Of a stretch of DNA of 64,000 nt, positions 33,429-47,000 are shown piece after piece. The stretch spans positions 868,001 to 932,000 of the forward strand of contig JAMYHL010000006.1 of assembly GCA_025531455.1 (NCBI GenBank), read 5' to 3'. The stretch's first letter is position 1, and every line of letters begins with the position of its first letter. The notes under the pieces are model-generated. The model saw nothing but the letters and a program-made list of their open reading frames with translations. It did not search any database and had not been told where the DNA came from. Position numbers and translations under genes: made by a program. Source of the stretch: Apiotrichum sp. Y4204 (taxonomy: Eukaryota; Basidiomycota; Tremellomycetes; Trichosporonales; Trichosporonaceae).

Positions 33429-36400
33429 CGTGAATTAATGTGTTGGGGGGACAAGAAGAGGATAGAGAGAAAGGAAGATGCACAAAAAAAACAGTGGAAG
33501 AAAGGAGGAAGGAGGAAGGTGTGGCGCGGAGCGTTACCGACGGAGGGTGGTCTCGGGTAGGCCAAGCGTGCGGTGATAACAGGCGTGTGATTAGTGTCGC
33601 CGGTGAGACAGGCGATAGCCGTGATAACAGTGATAGAGTAGAGGTGTGTGTAGTGCGATGAGAGATGAGATGAAAAGATAAAAAGAAGAGAGATGGAGAT
33701 GGAGATGGAGGGGGGAGGGTTGCAACTGTGATGCACTCTGTTGATGCCCGAATTGTTGTGATGCTCCTACCGAAAATGCACTGGCTGGGAAGCTGGGAAG
33801 GGAGGGAGGGAGGGAAGGGACCGTGCGGGGAGAGGGGCAGTGCCTGAAAAGTGCCGCAGCATGGGCAGGCAGCACACCGGCAGCACAGCGCGGGCGCAGG
33901 ACACCCAGGGAAAATTGCTCATAAAAAAAAAAGCCCCTCTCTGCACGACATCATTTGTTGTTGTCGCCGTTTGCCTGCATTGCCTGGCCCCACACCGCCC
34001 ACACCGTCCAAAAGCCCAGACGCGCCGAACGTAATGGCGGGTCATGCGGCACTCCCTGCGGCGCTGTGGCGTCTGCATGCATGCATGCATTCATGCGGCA
34101 TGTGAAACCCAACAACAGCGCGGTGACATTTCCATCTCCCACTGAAGTGGTTCTAGCAATCTCGGTGCTGGTGCTGGCGACAACGCTGCGGGGCATGGCG
34201 AGTGGTGCTCGACGGGTGATCCGACGCACACGGGGCATATGACCTGGTAGCTGGTAGCTTTTGCAGCTTTTTGCTTGCTGTAGCTGGAAATTTCCGAGTT
34301 CCGGTGTTGTGCGCTCTGACGTCGGCGGGACCGGAATAGTGGGGGCCACGACGTCATGGAACCTAGACACCGCATCATACTCGATAGCTCGATATGGCGG
34401 CGGCGTACATTCGCCGAAAGAGATCTTTGCACGCCGAGAGCCGAGACATGGGCTCAGCGCTCAGAGCTGCTCCAGATAGTCACGAGCTCACGGGCTTGGC
34501 ATGGCCGCAGACTAGCCCTCAGTTAGTATAGATCACTAGAACACTAGATCAAAAATGGGAAGGGCGCCGGCAGGCTAAGCAACTGCAGCCCACAGCTCAC
34601 AATCGCGCAGATGTGCAGTGCAAGGCCGCGGCTGATCGTTCTGCGCATTCCGCACAATGCTCTGCATTCCATGATGATGTACACAGCCCGGAGCATTCTA
34701 GAATGGGGACTCGTGCATCAACAAGGTATCAAGCGCAAGTGTTGGACCCAATCGAGAAATGAGGTGTGTGCAGCTACGCGGTATGAGGATCATCGAGCCC
34801 AGTGTTCTTCGGAGATTGGCCCGAAACCACCTCCGAGGGTGACTACCGCGACTGTTCTCATTAACTGTTCTCTCTTCGAGTCAAGAGTCGTGACACGGAA
34901 AAGCGTGCGATACGCGATAAGAGTCCTGAAGTGTTTTGCGAGCTGGTAATCCTTTGAGGCTCGCTCGACGCTCGTCGCTCCAACGATCCAAGCTCGGCAC
35001 CCACATCGCATGGAGCACACGCGATAACACCGTGGACCGCTCGCGGCCCTCGATCCCTCACGCGCTTGGCGGATTATGGCCCCAATCTTCTCGCTTCGCA
35101 CCCCCGTCCTCACAACCGTGCCTTTCATGAACCCGGATCTCGGATGCCGTTCATTACTCGGTCACCGGCGTGCACGCGTGGCCGCGAAGCGCGCGAAGCG
35201 CGCGGAGCGCAAGGCCGCAAAGCCTCCAGGCCGCTGGCCCGAACCGTCCGCACGGCACACGGAGACGGCACCGGGAACGCCGGTCGTGTTGTGGACCACA
35301 CTACCGAGCACGCGGTACATGAGCATGCTGAGCTGAGCGGCGTGGAGCAGCGCATGGTGAAATACGGAGCACGCTTGCCGCGTGCCGCTATCCCCGTCTT
35401 CTCCGCTCCGCGCCGTCCACCAACAGTCAAACGCCAACAGCAACCCAAAACCAATGTAAACCGCCGGGCCAAGGGCAAGGTCGATGGTCGATCTCCCGGC
35501 GCGCCAGCGACCAGCGACCAGCCATCGTGCCGAATACCTTCCCGGCGCTTCTCAGGGAAGCTCCGCCTGTGTGCGGTGGAGAATAAGCTCGCGGCTCGGC
35601 TAGGCTCAGGAGATCAGGACAGGAGATGGGGAGGAGGTCACGCCGCGTCCTGCGCGTCGCGCACTGTGATCCAGATCGTTGATGGCTCCTGGTCGGCTGT
35701 GATCTGCAACCCAGCTGGCCAGGAATTAGCAGGTTTTGTCCTGCCTCGCGGCCTCCGATATCCAACGTCCTGCACTGCTGCTGCACTTCGATACTATTGT
35801 GAGCACCCCGAGGCCAGGAGCATAACCCAGAACTCAAGCTCTCTACGCTCACCACCTCACCGCGGTCGCCGATTGGGTGTGGGAACGTGCCTGCCGCGTA
35901 TGGTACGTAATTATGCGTCTGCGTGCTCTTGCGATCGAGAACGAGCAAAAGGAGCATATGGGCTAGGGGACCGGTGTGTGAGGTGAGGGGAAAAATGTGC
36001 ACATGAGCGAGGAACGGACAAGAAGGAAAAATTGCGGAAATGCAAGATTGCAGTGATGAAGCTATGAAGGATCAAGCAGTAAACAACACGAGTACGCCAA
36101 CTCATTCTGCACATGCTGCACAATTGCCAGGCGTAGATCAGTCGGTATCTCCAATCGATGGGCTAGATATAGGCTAGATAACCCCACACCCCACACACTG
36201 TTTCACTCATCACGAGAGAGTGTACGAGAGTGTGGCGCGGGGCGAGTGCTGGAATCATACTTGATTTGTCAAACCACATCTGCGACACATCTGCAACTTC
36301 ACACCCCAGGTGTCCCCTCCCCTCCCAGGTTCGTTAAAGGTGCATTCCAAAGGGTATATACCACTGCTCAGACAAGAATCGAAAAGAGGACGGCGAGGAC

Positions 36401-36821
36401 GTGGGGACGTTGACGTGGACGAAGACGTGGAGACGTGTGGGGCATTACGGCACACTGCTGCAGAGCTGCAGCGACGCGCCCCGGACATGGAGTAGTGTGT
36501 CCCAAGTCGGTGCCCGGCTTGGACCCGGCTTTGGCTTGGAGCACAAGGACGCACGAACGCAACGTCACACTGGACGCAAAATTAGGCCATCGTAAATGTG
36601 TGCCAGTGGCAGCAAGAGTGTATGTGGGTGTGTGTGGCGATGGGGGGACGGGGGACAAGACCAAATGCAGCGAATGATGCACGAGATAAGGGAGAAAGAA
36701 AGAGGAAGCGGTGGGGGCCAAAGACAAAAGAAAAGTCGTAAATACTGGAGTTGATGAACACTGCGAGGACGTGCCGGAGGAGGAACCGAGTCGCTCGCGC
36801 CATTATACCGTGTTTACTGCC
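33429..36821. other. Longest gene-poor region of the window (3.4 kb)
   Basis: Between the 5' end of RIM9 and the 3' end of ARF6. Left edge: (GGAGAT)n at 33689-33710 and GGGA-rich sequence at 33795-33820. It also has (GCAT)n near 34075-34092 and a palindromic GGTATATACC at 36353-36362. A plus-strand frame of 306 codons (35066-35986) is Arg/Ser/Pro-rich with no recognisable domain and no splice-site support, so I do not call it a gene. An RNA gene or rapidly evolving gene is not excluded. Confidence 0.45.
33689..33710. repeat. (GGAGAT)n simple repeat
   Basis: Three to four GGAGAT units just upstream of RIM9, followed by a G-run. Confidence 0.85.
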
Positions 36822-37735
<914 letters not shown>

Positions 37736-39693
37736 GATTAGAGTCTAGGAAAGGGTTCGTAAGGATGTCGTGAGGGGGATGGTAAAGTGCAGCGGCGTGG
37801 TTGGTTGCCGCTTGGATGGAGAGTCAAGTCGAGTCACGCGCGTGTGCAAGTCAAGTCGTGTCGCGATAGCGTGTGTGGATGTGTTTGCGTGAAGTGTCTG
37901 TGTCCGTGTGCTGTGTGTATATGTGGTGTTGATGCCCTGTTGGATGAAGAATTAACGGAAACACGAGACGAGACGCGGAGAGATGGAGAGAGGTACAGAA
38001 GATGATGGATGGGTGAGGCCCGACGCGCAGAGGGGGACGGAGGAATGGCGTTGGCTGGTTGTGGCCTTTGGTGGGTGTCGGGACGAAATTCAAGGGGGGG
38101 AAGGCTTAAGGCAGCTGGACGGCGGCAGAGGCGTTGGCGGGCGCGGCTTGCGGAGAGAGGGGCGGCGCGCGCGGGCGACAAGACCGAGAAAGGAAGGCGA
38201 ACGACGACGAAAAAACGGGCCGCGGGCCGGAGTGGGAAAAGACCGCGAAACGAAAAGGATGGAAACGAGCGTGGAGCTGGTTGGAAGAGACGTGGTGGTG
38301 GCGAGGAGAGACGAGTAGGTGGTGGTGGGTGGTTGAGAGAGAGGCGGGGAGAGGAGGACGAAGAGGATGAAGGAAAACGGAGGTGGTTGGATGGCAGTCG
38401 CGGTGGTAGTGTGTGGTGGTGGATGGATGGAGCGACAAGAGAAAGGGGAGAGACAGGACAGGGGAGGGGGAGGGGGGCTACCTACCTATCGCGTTGTCCA
38501 AGATTCCCGGCACGCTGGCAGGGCTTGGGTCTGGGAGTGGCTGATTACAACGGAGAAGGCATCGATTAGGATCACAGATGGTGATAAGTAAACGATCGCG
38601 AGAGCAAAGCTAATACGAGACTCAAAATGCCTAATGGGGAAAGGGCGTGGAGGGCTCGTCTGATTGAACAATGGCACTCACTCGCGATCGGAGTACGGCA
38701 CGAGAGCAGAGGGGCACACAGGGGCCCAGGGTTTGTCGGCACGGGCAAGGGGGCCCAGCCAGGGGAAGAGAAAGAACAATCCAGGCATGAGGCAGCGGCA
38801 GCCAGCCAGAAAGCGTACAGCTGGGCTAGTAGGGGTCTAGGAAGGGAAGGGACTCGACACTCTGTCCTGAGCTATAATGATCCTCCATCCACGCGTAGGC
38901 GCCCCGTGCGCCCCGTGCGCGCCCCGCCACGCTGCTGCGAGCTTCAGCCGCGACTCCCACTCCCCGCGTCGAACACCCCCATACAATGCGCCACGCACAC
39001 GTCTCGACGTGACATGCTGTATAGTACCAGTGACCCAGCTGGATGCTCGATCCGGAGAGAACAGAGTTACATATCACGCCCAGCACCATACATCTCCGTC
39101 TTGAGCTGCGGCGGTGCTTGTGCGACGGACACCGCCCCCGCGCCCCAGCGCATCTCCATATAGAGGTCGGATCAAACTTTCGATCTTTTGATGCTGGATT
39201 GGGAAATATCCAGCATCCTTATTTGGGACTCCCGCTAGTCTGGCGCCAGAGATTCCGGGCGGTCGAGCCCAGAAATCACTTCACGTGCCAATCGCATGTT
39301 TCATGATTTTGATGTAAATTGTAAATATGTAACAGGCCCCTGTCTTTGAGCCGATCTGGCTTGTGGCTTCCAGCCTTCATGACCAGAGGCGACGATCAGC
39401 GATCAACAGAGATTGATGAAGATCAGCGACCGAATACATGACCTGCCGGACCAGCTTGGCGCGGAAGGCAATCCGGCGATCACCAAACGGGCTATGTGGG
39501 GTCCTTTGGGGTCTGTGGATCAGCATTTAGCGGATCACGATCAACAGGCTACTCGGAGGCACTAGTTGACGATTATTCAGTGATGAACGGCAGGACCATC
39601 GGCCCAAAGTCTAGCAAGCCAATGTGCAGGCGAGTCAGTGTCTCAGTAATGTTGTACTTCCTCCCTGTCCATATCCCATACAATACATGCAAT
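37736..39693. other. Intergenic region (2 kb), ARF6 upstream and BFR2 downstream flanks
   Basis: The ARF6-proximal part (37980-38480) is strongly purine-rich on the plus strand, so pyrimidine-rich in the ARF6 sense, as expected for a leader or promoter. A hairpin sequence lies at 39190-39217. Sequence near 39390-39550 has many GATCA/TGATC units. No gene is supported. Confidence 0.5.
39190..39217. repeat. Perfect 10-bp inverted repeat with 8-base loop
   Basis: GATGCTGGAT and its exact reverse complement ATCCAGCATC, separated by eight bases. It could fold as a hairpin. It is about 480 bases beyond the BFR2 stop, so it is not an obvious part of that transcript. Confidence 0.85.
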
Positions 39694-41220
39694 CTAGAAC
39701 ACCTTGAGCCCGCCGAGCTCCGACGCGCCAAGCGCGCTCTCCTCGCCAGCAGCCGACACCGCGCCGCTCTTGCCCACGCCGCCAAAGAGGGACGCAAAGA
39801 GCTCGTCGACCTGCTCCTCGTGCCATGCGTACTCGAGCGGAATGGGAACGACAAAGTTGACGGCCTTGTCGTGCACCGTGTACCTGTGGGTCAGCGGATC
39901 AGGAAGGCAGTTGGGCATACGCGTCACACCTCGCACTTACCGCAGCTTCCGGCCCTTGGAGCCGCCACGCTCGGCCTCGCGCTTCTTCTTCTTCTCGCGC
40001 CTCAGATGCGACAGGTCGACATTCCCGCTGCCCTGCCGGCTCTCGATGACCTCACGGAGAAGCGCACGGTAGCCCTGCTCCTCAGACTCGAGTAGAGGCT
40101 TGAGGTTATCCCGGCGCTGGGCGAGCGCAGCGTCGATCGCGTCTACGACGCCAGTCGCGCCACGTGCAGACTGCAGGAACTTGGAGCCGCCGGCCTGCTT
40201 CGAGCCGAGCTGCATGGTCGCAGCCTGGATCTTGGTTGACCATTTAGAGAGGATTGGGACGAGGTGTGGGTGTGCGCTGGGGTCAGCAATGACTTTAGGT
40301 TAACTTACGCGTCCGCTAGGGCGAGAGAGTCCGCGGCCGCCTTCTTCCAGTACCACTCCTCCTCGGCTTCCGCGTCGTCGTCGCGCTTCCGCTTCTTCGT
40401 TTCTGTTCCGGGGAGGACAATGCTCTCACGGAGAGTAAACAAGCTGTCGCTCAGCTTTGCAAGAGACTGCAGCGTTTCGGCGCGCTTGGCGGCCACCTCG
40501 CCCGCTGGGTCGTCTTCCGGCTCGCAGATCTTAAACGCCGGTGCGAGCGCCTTCTGGAACGTGATGCGCACAGTGAGGAGCTGGTCGAAGAGATCCTGAT
40601 GTCAGCTGAGCCAGTTGCTTTCAGCTCACCTTCTGGCGTTTGATAGCCTGTCCCTTCACGATGTCCTTTTCGCGCGAGGCCCGAAGGGCGCCGACAGGGT
40701 CGAGGGTACGCCCGGATGGTGTCTCATCTTCCTCGGCCTCATCCCCCTCATCTTCCTCGTCCTCGTCCTCCTCGTCCTCATCTTCATCCTCATCTTCATC
40801 CTCGTCCTCATCCTCCTCATCGTCGTCCTCCTCATCCTCGTCTCCAAATCCGCCCTCCGCACGGTCACCCTCCTCCTCCTCATCGTCATCATCGAAGATC
40901 TTCATCCGGCTCGACGCCTTGCCGCCGTACTTGTCGGAGAGGAGCGTCTGAGCAGCATCTGCCCCAGCAGCAGCACGCAATCTTGACGGCCTGGAGTGTG
41001 AGCAGTGTGATACGGATAATCACATCGTCTTCCATCCACTCACCCAACGTCGACATAGTGTTCCCTGCCGCCAACATCGCCGCGCTCGTTGCTGTCGAGC
41101 GAAGCGTACGCCGCCTCGGGGTCGATCGCTGCTGTCAGTCAAGTAAGATAGTAAACACTTACTCTTCGGGACGTCGTCTGCGAGCTGCTTGAGCTGGTCT
41201 GCGAGCGTTGGCCGACCCAT
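39694..41220 (-). CDS. BFR2: BFR2/AATF (Che-1) ribosome-biogenesis protein
   Basis: Nucleolar factor of the 90S/small-subunit processome needed for early 18S rRNA cleavage. Six exons, introns 31, 53, 34, 32 and 57 nt, give 439 residues. N-terminus [19 protein letters not shown], then an [17 protein letters not shown] element and [21 protein letters not shown] highly acidic block of about 60 residues follows, then [21 protein letters not shown], the AATF-type middle domain ([20 protein letters not shown]) and a KKRKRDDD patch. The C-terminal TRAUB domain is present ([30 protein letters not shown]). Intron 1, at 31 nt, is among the shortest in the window. Long Ser-rich frames on the opposite strand are shadows of the acidic codons. 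Confidence 0.92.
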
Positions 41221-41565
41221 TTTGTAGCGAGATGGTGAGAGTAGAGTCGAGAGCGAGAAATCAAATGTGGAGGCCGTCAACATTTTGAGAGAGCAACTTT
41301 TGAGCTGCAGCCCAGGCACGACGGTGGCGACATTACATAAGACATATGGCCCCCAGGAGTCGGCCATCGGCCGCCGGCTGTGTACTGCACAGTACAATGT
41401 GCACCGTGGGCGCTTTGGCGGCGGGCGGTGCAGGAACCAAGAATGATGATGAGCAATGCCAAGTCGGTGGCCAAGTCGACAATTGACCATTCTCCCCATT
41501 CATCCTTCCCATCCTTTCCCATCTCTACTTTCTTTCATCTCATTCCTTCACCACGCTCCTTCGCA
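41221..41565. promoter_or_regulatory. Divergent promoter region of BFR2 and the DUF2015 gene
   Basis: About 345 bases between divergent start codons. It contains an imperfect palindrome TGTACTGCACAGTACA at about 41381-41396 and a pyrimidine-rich leader before 41566. No binding factor is assigned. Confidence 0.45.
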
Positions 41566-42134
41566 ATGTTTTTCCACATCTCCGTCCTCTCCTTCCTCGT
41601 CGCCGTAGTATTCGGTAAGCTAAACTGGGAATCTCCTAAGCTAATGTCAGTCGGCTTCTACTACCGCCAGCGCCTGTTCGCCCTCGCAGCGCCGTACCTT
41701 CCCTCCTCGCTCGTCGCCCGCATCTCACACTACACCCCGCTGTCGCAGTACTCGTTTGCGGACCAGGCGGCCGCGGGCATGAGCAGCTCGAACTTTGACC
41801 TCGAGGAGAACATTGGCGAGGGGAGCAGCGAAAACCGCCTCGGTCTCGACGAGGCCGGCGTCGAGGAGGTGCGCCGCATCATGTGAGTCGAAACTGGGCG
41901 GGGAATGGTGCATGGCGGGGGAGACAGCGGGCTACTGTTCGTCGTGTACCAGCCGAAACGCCGCTCCTCGTGCGGGCATCCCACAAACAGCCCTTCCTCT
42001 CACTGACACCCAGGGCCATCGAGCGCTGTACCTTCGACCAGGCGCGCCTGATCCGCCACAACCGCCATCTCGCCAAAAACGGCATCGCGCCGGACGGCAC
42101 GCCGCTGGACAAGAAGGCGATTACGCGTCTTTAG
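41566..42134 (+). CDS. Small DUF2015-family fungal protein
   Basis: Three exons (introns 36 and 131 nt) give 133 residues. It starts with a membrane segment (MFFHISVLSFLVAVVFVGFYY), then an RQRLFALAAPYLPSSL stretch, a SSNFDLEENIGEGSSENR linker and the recognisable C-terminal block GVEEVRRIM...TFDQARLIRHNRHLAKNGI followed by PDGTPLDKK. The ...F/L-ARLI...ANGI-PDGxPxDxKA ending is the DUF2015 signature of small fungal proteins. Its function is not established. The helical block after the linker may pair with other proteins. Confidence 0.8.
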
Positions 42135-42410
42135 AGATCTTGCAACAGAAGATGCGCGGTGGTGTGCATCGCGATCTTGTCCGAGTACAACGACGAACGT
42201 GCTGCGAAATCCAGACCGACTCTCAAATAGTGGCGATCTCCCACATGTTCCTCCCGCGACCGTCACCGCGACACTCCCTCTTGTCCTGACTTCGCCCCCT
42301 GCAGCCGTATCTCGCTCTTTGTATACCCCTTTCCAGATACCCTGTTTCTTTGTTGTTGGCATGCATCGTATAGGTCTCTGATCTCGCGCGCCACCGATAA
42401 AAATCTACAT

Positions 42411-43799
42411 TTACGCGCCGTACACAAACTCGAAGAATGTAGGCTTGTCAGACCAATCGCCGTGCTCGAGGCGCCGGGGCACATCCGCAGGCAGGGCAAA
42501 CGTCGCCCGGACGGGGGAGAGGGCCGGCTCCGAGGGCGCAAAGCTCGACTCGAGCCCCGCCTCAGACCCGCCCTCGGACGACGCGTACGCCGACGAGGAA
42601 TGCGACGCCGTGCGATGCAGGCTGACACCGCTGAGTGACAGTCCGCCGAGCGTATCGCTGAGGCCCTCGTCCTCCGACTCCGTATCGCTCACGCGGGAAT
42701 ACCGCTCCGACAGGGATAGGGAACGGAACGTCGTGTCGCCACTCTCGTCCGCCTCTGCATCGCTCACGACCGTCTCCGTCTCGGTCTCGGTATCGGCCTC
42801 CGAGTCTGTTGCGCGCTCGGTCCCTGACGCCGAGTGGCCGGACACGTCGGACGTCTCGGGCGTAAGAAGAGTGTGTGGGGCGCGCGCGCGTACAAGCGCT
42901 GGGCGGACGAGGTGCGTGAGGCGCACTTTCTCCCCCCTCGCTGTAGTTTGGTCCTCACTCCACGACACGAGCTCGTAGTACCGCGCCACGAGGTGGACGA
43001 CGAGACGGTCATACGACTCGGACACCGCCCACGTCACGTGGGCGGGTGAGCGGGAGAGCTCGAGGACTGCGGGCACGACTCCGTTCCCGACCGGAAGAGG
43101 GGGCAGTGCGGCGCGCACCTGGTGCTGCGGGGGCATGCGGCGGCTGGGTCCCGCGCGCGGCGGGGACGTCGACGCCGGCGCGGGAGCCGAAGCCGAGTTG
43201 GAAGGCGGGAAGGGTGTTTCAGCGGCGTCGATCACCCGCCACCCGAGACCGTCGCCGCCGAACTCACCCGCCAACCAGGAGCGAATCGCGCCCTCGACGA
43301 GTGGGACAAGGACCTGCGACCTGTGTCCGCCGCGGCGGAGCTGCTGGCGCGTGCCCTTGAGCGAGGTGCTGAATGCGCCGGCGTGGGAGGACGGCGCGGC
43401 GCCGAACGGGTCCCCGCGGGGCTGGGTCGAAGGGATAGGAGCGGTGCGGTCGAGTGCGTCGGGCGGAAACGCCGGTGCGAGCGGACGCTGGTGGAGCGGC
43501 ACAGTGGGTGCGTAATCTCCCTTCCTAGGGGCGACTGCGTGGGGGTTATCCACAAACGCGGCGTTGTTCAGCCTTCTCACGACGCGCTTCCCGCGCTTGC
43601 TGCCAGTAATGTCCTCGGTCTTGGCGGCATCGCGGCGTGCGGCGGCCTTCTCGCGCTGCTGGGCCTTGTACGCCTCGAGCTGGCGGGCCGTCGAGGAGAC
43701 GGGGTTCTGGAGGATCGCGGGGAGGCGCAAGCTGTGGTTTCGCGATTAGCACAGTCGCGGGGCGGCTTACGGGACGGGTCCGTCGGTCGGCGTTGCCAT
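42411..43799 (-). CDS. R3H-associated domain / R3H-type protein
   Basis: Two exons (39-nt intron after codon 9) give 449 residues. The N-terminus (PAILQNPVSSTARQLEAYKA, AARRDAAKTEDITGSKRGKR, NNAAFVDNPHAV) fits the R3H-associated N-terminal domain found in fungal proteins. A middle segment with YDRLVVHLVARYYELVSWSE carries the Arg-x3-His spacing and hydrophobic pattern of an R3H single-stranded nucleic-acid-binding domain, followed by RLTHLVRP. The last 170 residues are Ser/Glu/Asp-rich and disordered, ending FFEFVYGA. A role in RNA or DNA binding is likely from the family, but the exact function is unknown. Confidence 0.75.
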
Positions 43800-44016
43800 G
43801 TTGAATGCAAGGCAATCGAGAGAAAGAGTGCAGTGTCAAAATCGGACAGAGTGGATCGAATCGATTATGACGCACGCAAGGTCAAAAGTTCGGAGCCGAA
43901 AATGACTTGTCTATACGGCTTGGGGGGGAAGGGCATCCACCAACACTGTCCACTGGCAGATCGTCCTTGATCACTCGAAAGTTCGCAACTCTCTCCACAA
44001 CTCACCACCTCTCACA

Positions 44017-47000
44017 ATGTCGCTCCAGGCTTACCTCGACGGCCTCCTCGCTGAGCCCGGTCCTGGACCGAGCACCGCAGCTCACCGGGAGTGGGAGGCC
44101 TTCCTTGCCACTTCCGCTGCCGCCGACGCCGAAATGTAAGTTACACAGTCCAGTTCCAAAGTACGCCCAGCTGACAGCAGCGCCACGGATATACGCGCAC
44201 ACGAGCGCACGCCCTGGCCGACACTGCACTCGCTCCTCGGCGCAGACGCGGGGGACGTCGCGACCGACTTTTCGGCGCTGCACATTGACGAGCAGCCCGA
44301 GGCGCCCGGCCCCGACGCCGCGACCTCTGCCTGTCTTGCGCGCCTCCACCGGTAAAGTGAGGTTCGAGTTCCAGTCTGACGGCAGACATCTGCAGCCGAC
44401 GGCGTTCGCGTCACTTATTGACCTGCTCGCTTCGCCGCGCTCGAACGATGACGTGCAGAGCGAGCTGGTTGAGATCCTCGGATTCGAGGGCGACGGGCTC
44501 GCGCTCGTCGAGGAGGTGCTCCGCCCTGGCGTGCGTGCCGCGCTCGTCTCTGCCGAGCGTGGTGGTGGACCAAAGGTACGCTTTTTGCTCCAAGGATGTA
44601 GACTGACACGCCTAGCCGAAGAAACAGCCCAAGAGTCATAAGGGGCGCAAGGGCATGATCGACATCACTGACGTTGTCGGCACACCCGAGGACATTGAGC
44701 GCCGTATCCAGGAACAGCTCTCGCGTCCCAAGGCCATGTTCGTGGAGGAGAGCCAGGTGGGTGGTTTTCTCATCAGTACCTGACCCAGCAGCAACGCGTA
44801 CAGAAGCAGGAGGTTCTCCCGAATGTGTTCACTTCGGGGTCTACCGTGACCGCCGCGATGTCCTATGGCGGCAAGCTCGCCCTTCCGGAAGGAACGGAGC
44901 GCGAGCAGACGCCCATCGCCGAGGAGGTCATGGTGCCACCGCCGCACCAGATCCCCCCGAAAGCGACCGAGCGTCCGATCCCCATCCGCTCGCTCTCTCC
45001 GCTCGCCCGGGGCTGCTTCCCAGGTTACGTGACGCTCAACCGCATGCAGTCGGTCGTGCAGCCGATCGCGATGGGCACGAACGAGAACATGCTCGTCTGT
45101 GCCCCTACAGGAGCGGGTAAGACGGATGTGGCGCTCATGAGCATCATCCGCGTGCTCGAGTCGCATCTCAAACCTGGAAAATCACATTCCTCTGGGTTTG
45201 GCGTGGACAAGGACGCGTTCAAGATTGTCTATGTCGCGCCGATGAAGGCGCTCGCGGCCGAGATTACGCGCAAGTTTGGCAAGCGCCTCAAATGGCTCGG
45301 CATCCAGGTCCGAGAGCTTACGGGAGACATGCAGCTCACAAGACAAGAGATTGCCGAGACGCAGATTCTTGTGACCACCCCGGAAAAGTGGGATGTCGTC
45401 ACCCGCAAGCCGACGGGAGAGGGCGCGCTCGCGTCAAAGGTCCGCCTGCTGATCATTGACGAGGTACATCTTCTGAACGAAGAGCGTGGTGCAGTCATTG
45501 AGACGATTGTTGCGAGGACATTGCGACAGGTGAGTTTCAGGAGCCCCGTCGTAAACTCTCACTAAACATCAGGTCGAGTCATCACAATCGCTCATCCGTA
45601 TCGTCGGCCTCAGTGCCACGCTGCCGAACTACATCGATGTCAGCGATTTCCTCAGGTAAGCCAGTCTAGTACTGCGGAGTCTGATCAAGCAGGGTCAACC
45701 GATACACCGGCCTCTTCTTCTTCGACGCCTCGTTCCGTCCCGTGCCGCTCGAGCAGCACTTCATCGGTGTCAGGGGCAAGCCTCGCTCCGCGGCGCAGAT
45801 CCGCAATATGGATCGGGTCGTATTTGACAAGGTCTCCGAGCTTGTCAAGGAGGGTCATCAGGTCATGGTCTTCGTGCACGCGCGCAAGGAGACGGTCAAG
45901 ACGGCACAGAAGCTCAAGGAGATGGCGACCGAGGAAGGGTGCATTGACGTCTTCGATCCCCGTGACCACGACAAGTTTCAACTCTACCGCCGCGACATCG
46001 GCACCTCGCGCAACAAGGAAATGCGCGAGCTGTTTGACTACGGCTTTGGTATCCATCACGCCGGCATGCTCCGCTCTGACCGTAACATGATGGAACGCAT
46101 GTTTGAGGACAACGCCATCAAGGTGCTCTGCTGTACGTCCACCCTCGCGTGGGGTGTCAACCTTCCCGCCCACGCCGTCGTCATCAAAGGAACGCAGGTG
46201 TATGACTCGGGCCGCGGTGCCTTTGTCGATCTGTCGGTGCTGGATGTCTTGCAGGTGAGTTGAGAGATGTGCGCAACATAACTCACGAGAGATTTTCGGA
46301 CGTGCAGGTCGTCCTGGCTACGAGACATATGGTGTCGGCTACATCTGCACCACGCAGGACAAGCTCGACCACTACCTCTACAGCATCATGTCGCAGCAGC
46401 CCATCGAGTCCAAGTTTATTCCCGGCATGGTCGACTCGCTCAACGCCGAGATTGCGCTCGGCACAATCGCGAATGTCCGCGAGGCCATCTCGTGGATCGG
46501 TTATACCTATCTCTTCGGTGAGCTATTTGATGGACGTAAACAAGCTGACAGCAGTCCGCATGCGCCGCGAGCCGTTCATATACGGCATGTCGCACGATGA
46601 GCCCAAGGACGACCCGCAGCTGGGCAACAAGCGCAGCGAGCTCGTCATTTCCGCGGCGCGTACGCTGGCGGCCGCCAAGATGATCCGCTTTGACGAGATG
46701 ACCAACTCGTTTGTCATCTCGGACCTCGGGCGCATTGCCGCGCGGTACTATCTCCGTCACCAGACCGTTGAGGTGTTCCGTAAGCTGGCTCCTTTGTCGC
46801 GCAGCTGACAAGCAGACCAGCACTTTACGCCCCGGATGAAGAACGCGGATATCTTCGGTATGCTGGCACAGGCCACCGAGGTTAGTTTACATGTTACTGG
46901 ACGAAAACTGACCTGCAGTTTGCCCAGATCCAGCTCCGCGACACCGAGGTCACCGAGCTGGAGAGCATCATGAACAGCGACAACTGTCCCATGGAGGTGC

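Noticed and set aside
35066..35986. 306-codon open frame on the plus strand
   Set aside because: Arg/Ser/Pro-rich composition typical of a chance GC-rich frame, no domain pattern, no introns where neighbours are intron-rich.
39250..39275. Possible tRNA B-box near GGTCGAGCCC
   Set aside because: No pairing acceptor or D arm can be found at the right distance.
40640..40951. Poly-serine frame on the plus strand
   Set aside because: Antisense shadow of the Asp/Glu codons of BFR2.
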